This document shows positions 61,252 to 64,000 of a stretch of 64,000 bases of DNA, piece after piece (within the stretch, counting starts at the first letter, position 1; every line of letters starts with the position of its first letter). The position numbers and the translations under genes are program-made. Below the pieces are notes generated by a model. The model searched no databases. It was not told the DNA's origin and saw only the letters and a program-made list of their open reading frames with translations. Origin of the DNA: Sinohyriopsis cumingii (taxonomy: Eukaryota; Mollusca; Bivalvia; Unionida; Unionidae); assembly GCA_028554795.2 (NCBI GenBank), contig CM068829.1:135508579-135572578 (forward strand), written 5' to 3'.

Positions 61252-61811
61252 TCTGATATCAAGCTCAAATAGTGTGTGCCTTTCCAACTGTAACATTTAC
61301 ACAATAGATCTTATATGAATGCACAGTTTAAGGGAAAGTTATTAAAGAATTTAAATAGACTGCATCATTTGTGAGATAAAAGAGCAACATTACAATATTT
61401 TTAAGAGCGTTACAAAGTTTATTTTGAACAGGCACAAAAGGAAATATGGCGACAGCAATACATTTTGCTCAGTGAATTGGCAAATTAAAATGTATATTTT
61501 CAACATTTAAAGTTCTGACTTATATTTAGAGATACAAGTATGTTCAATAGGGCCGTTTCGAATATATTTTTCTCTTCCCTATTCCAATATGATAATAAAA
61601 AGACGATTACTAATTTGAATTTATATTGGAGTTCAAAAACAGGACCTTAAGTATTTCGCTAGGCAGAGCTATTGTTATTTGTGTTTGTGATAGTTAACCT
61701 TCATGAATTGGAATATTTCATTATTTTGTCCTGATATTTCTGCTACTTATTACATATAAGTATATTACATATGTCATGCACATTTTCAGTGAAACGTAAT
61801 TTGTTTTCCAG

Positions 61812-61956
61812 CCGGATATTCAGTTTCTTTGTGTCCCATGACGTACATGAGGGTTGTGGTCTGGACCGGAAGAAGTTTAGCACCCAGTTTGAAATGAAGT
61901 GCACGTCATGTCAATATATAGGTCTAAAACATATAAATATATGTCTATATTTTTGA
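61812..61956 (+). CDS. Candidate second exon with CxxC, copy C
   Basis: After the acceptor-like ttttccag the frame is open to a TGA at 61954-61956 and shares SH.VH.GCGL and a CxxCQY motif with 23615-23750. It could be the last exon of the small secreted peptide gene. Function unknown. Confidence 0.35.
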
Positions 61957-63490
61957 GTTTCTCTTTATATCTACATTGTAAGGCGAACCGCATGTGTTAC
62001 TGTTATATTTCCGCCGTATTATTCTGATACTAATTTGCATAAATTACTTTTAAATATGTTCTAATAATTATCAATAAACAAATATAAATGATAATATGCT
62101 TAATTTTTGTAATAACCACAAACAATGAAATTCTTTTAAAAGAAATCTTGCAGGAAATGTTACATACAAAAAAACAGCCCTGCACTTGTTCGATATAACC
62201 ATTGCGTCACGAACATGGGAAAGTATAAAAACGGAAGTTTACAATTCCACAGCTTAACCTTTAATAAACGATCCAAAAATAACAGTGTACATGAAGAAAT
62301 TTAGAAAATATGTCCAATGTATTACAATCAATATTAGATTGGTTAGGATGCAAATATGATCGATCTTTGCATTTGAACATCTTCATGGTACTAATGCATA
62401 TTATATATTGCATACAGTCAATTATTTCGTGGTAAAATATGCACACAAAGTATAATTATACATGTACGTGGTTTAGTGCATTAAACTACTTTCAAATTCG
62501 AAGAGCAACTCGAGAAGATCTTTTGTCTGCAAGACAAAAAATTATCGATTATATTCAATAACAATGCAAAATATGGCCGGAATGTCAATAATAACACGTG
62601 ACGTATACATCTAATTAGGTAATCCAAGCCGAAAACAAATATCTGTACAAACAAATATGTAAATGTATGCAATTTTATAACAGTTGTAACTTCTAAATAT
62701 ACCCAAACAATTTCCGGTAAATATAACCTTTAATGACCTCAAGGGGGGTGGGACAGAATCGATGATACGAGCACACAAAGTATAATAAAGTAGCAGTGAT
62801 ATTTTTTAAAACGCCAAGCAATATTCGCGAATCTGATACATTTTTTTAATAAAAAAACTTAGTCAAGGAGATGTGTCATTCTAATGCATGTATAAATGAC
62901 AATCCAGGATGGTACTAACATATTTGAGTTAGAAATTTTGTTTGTTTAATGTTTGCTCGGACCTAATATATTTTAAATATTGTTTTTAACAATGTGTTAA
63001 GATGCGTTGTAACACAATGACAATTAAATAAGGAGTCTCGTTGATAATGCTCTTCTCAGCTGATAGGCGAAACAAAAAGAAAAGTTCACTTTAGTTAATT
63101 TATTTCTATGGATCAGCATCACGTGTTTTTCTTTCCTTTTTTCAGTTTTTATGCCTATTTCTTCTTCCTTTTTACCTGATATTATATCGATAAAAGGTCG
63201 GTTTAAGTTTGTATCTGGGACTTTGTTTAAACCCTAACAAAGCGTGGAGAAACATTTGTGTAAATTTTATTGTCTGTATTAAGCTTAGACAGAAATCCAA
63301 AATCAAATGTTCTTGAAAATATCCTGATGAAACTTCTTGTCGATGCAATATTAAAACGCTAATCCAGCAGAAGTTAAAAATAGAGAAATAATACTATTTT
63401 TGTTCTAACATCTTGTGACATCATGTACCAGGAAGAATATCCAAAGAAAACGAAGAATTATCATTTTCACGTATATATCTAATATAGTAC

Positions 63491-64000
63491 GTCATGCTCA
63501 GTTTTCCAAAATATTGCCAGAACTATGCAAACTTTGTCCTGATTTAATTCTCCATTGCTTTAACATTATTAGTCTCCGGGAATATTATTCGTACTAAAAT
63601 GTATCATGCTGCACAACATGCTACCGAGTTCTCGGTGCTTTGCCATAATGAATATTTAGTTGTAAACTTAATAAATATAACATAACTATAATTCATTGGA
63701 GATAAATCGGACATAATAACCTTATTAGCTCAGATCAAATTTAAATATAAACAGGTAAGATGCTAACAAAGAGTAGAGTAGTGAACAAAACGCACTGATG
63801 CCTGTATACCTAAGAACAATTCAAACTGGACCCGACTGCACAAACATAAATCGTTCTAAGTTCATTCTAGAATTAGGACATTTGATTGATCTATTTTAAC
63901 TAATACTTTAATGTAAGCCAGTCTAATTGCTTGATTCCACAATTAAGTTTATGTTAGTGAACATCATCGTGCCTGCTTTCCTTAAAGATGGTTGTTACAA
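63491..64000. other. Right edge, no gene seen
   Basis: AT-rich sequence beyond the end of the duplicated block, with no recognisable feature. Confidence 0.5.

Larger units (their letters stand above)
58260..63490. repeat. Segmental duplication copy C, right of the Polinton
   Basis: It matches copy B 18920-24843 in order, with indels: an extra block of about 390 bp at 62860-63250, and the absence of the sequence around 19640-20780. The atctcgtgaaaatgtat block begins at about 58298. It holds an (AT)n run at 59555-59592, an (AGT)n run at 59780-59804 and a (TC)n run at 61219-61248. Confidence 0.85.

Overview
This window is AT-rich animal nuclear DNA, most likely from a mollusc and probably a bivalve. 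The hints are a degraded HSPA12-type Hsp70 copy (a family expanded in bivalves), a glycine-rich secreted-protein exon resembling shell-matrix proteins, splice and TATA signals, and long (AT)n, (AC)n and (TC)n microsatellites. The species call is inference. Host coding content is low: a few small exons, pseudogenes, minisatellites and large duplicated blocks.

The main feature is a nearly complete Polinton/Maverick (adintovirus-like) element at 41556-58254, about 16.7 kb. It has terminal inverted repeats of about 280 bp and a 5-6 bp target duplication (AATGT or TAATGT). Its left half carries an FtsK/HerA-type packaging ATPase, a zinc-ribbon plus phospholipase A2 protein, a DD35E retroviral-type integrase, and a very large replication gene. 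That gene joins a family-B polymerase palm to a complete SF1 helicase and, out of frame, an HNH-type nuclease tail. The centre holds a Cys-rich zinc protein, an HNH/NUMOD homing endonuclease, a repeat-rich non-coding stretch and several small unknown ORFs. The right half is a minus-strand virion block, from the right end inwards: a coiled-coil protein, a small basic/glycine-rich virion protein, the major capsid protein, a lytic-peptide-like plus adenain-type protease, a fibre protein with a phage-tail-fibre motif, and a membrane-anchored spike-like protein.

Adjacent genes overlap or abut very tightly (TAATG junctions), as in viral late operons. Integration would use the integrase and TIRs, replication the polymerase-helicase, and virion assembly the ATPase, protease and capsid set. 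Many genes carry single lesions (four in-frame stops, about seven frameshifts), so the copy is probably inactive but young; residual homopolymer error in the assembly is an alternative for the frameshifts only.

A second, older Polinton remnant of the same family lies at about 980-4390. It keeps the Cys-rich gene open but has lost most of the polymerase palm. It is useful because it shows that the separate ORFs of the intact copy (N-terminal extension, polymerase-helicase, HNH tail) belong to one gene.

The Polinton sits inside one copy (C) of a diverged segmental duplication. The other copies are A (16840-18912) and B (18913-24843), and A preserves the uninterrupted insertion locus near 17120-17200. 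The copies carry a duplicated TATA box plus signal-peptide exon and another short exon. The rest of the window (5-16 kb, 25-41 kb) is repeat-rich intergenic or intronic DNA with a glycine-rich secreted-protein exon, a His-Me-finger endonuclease pseudogene, a 52-bp minisatellite and an HSPA12-like pseudogene.
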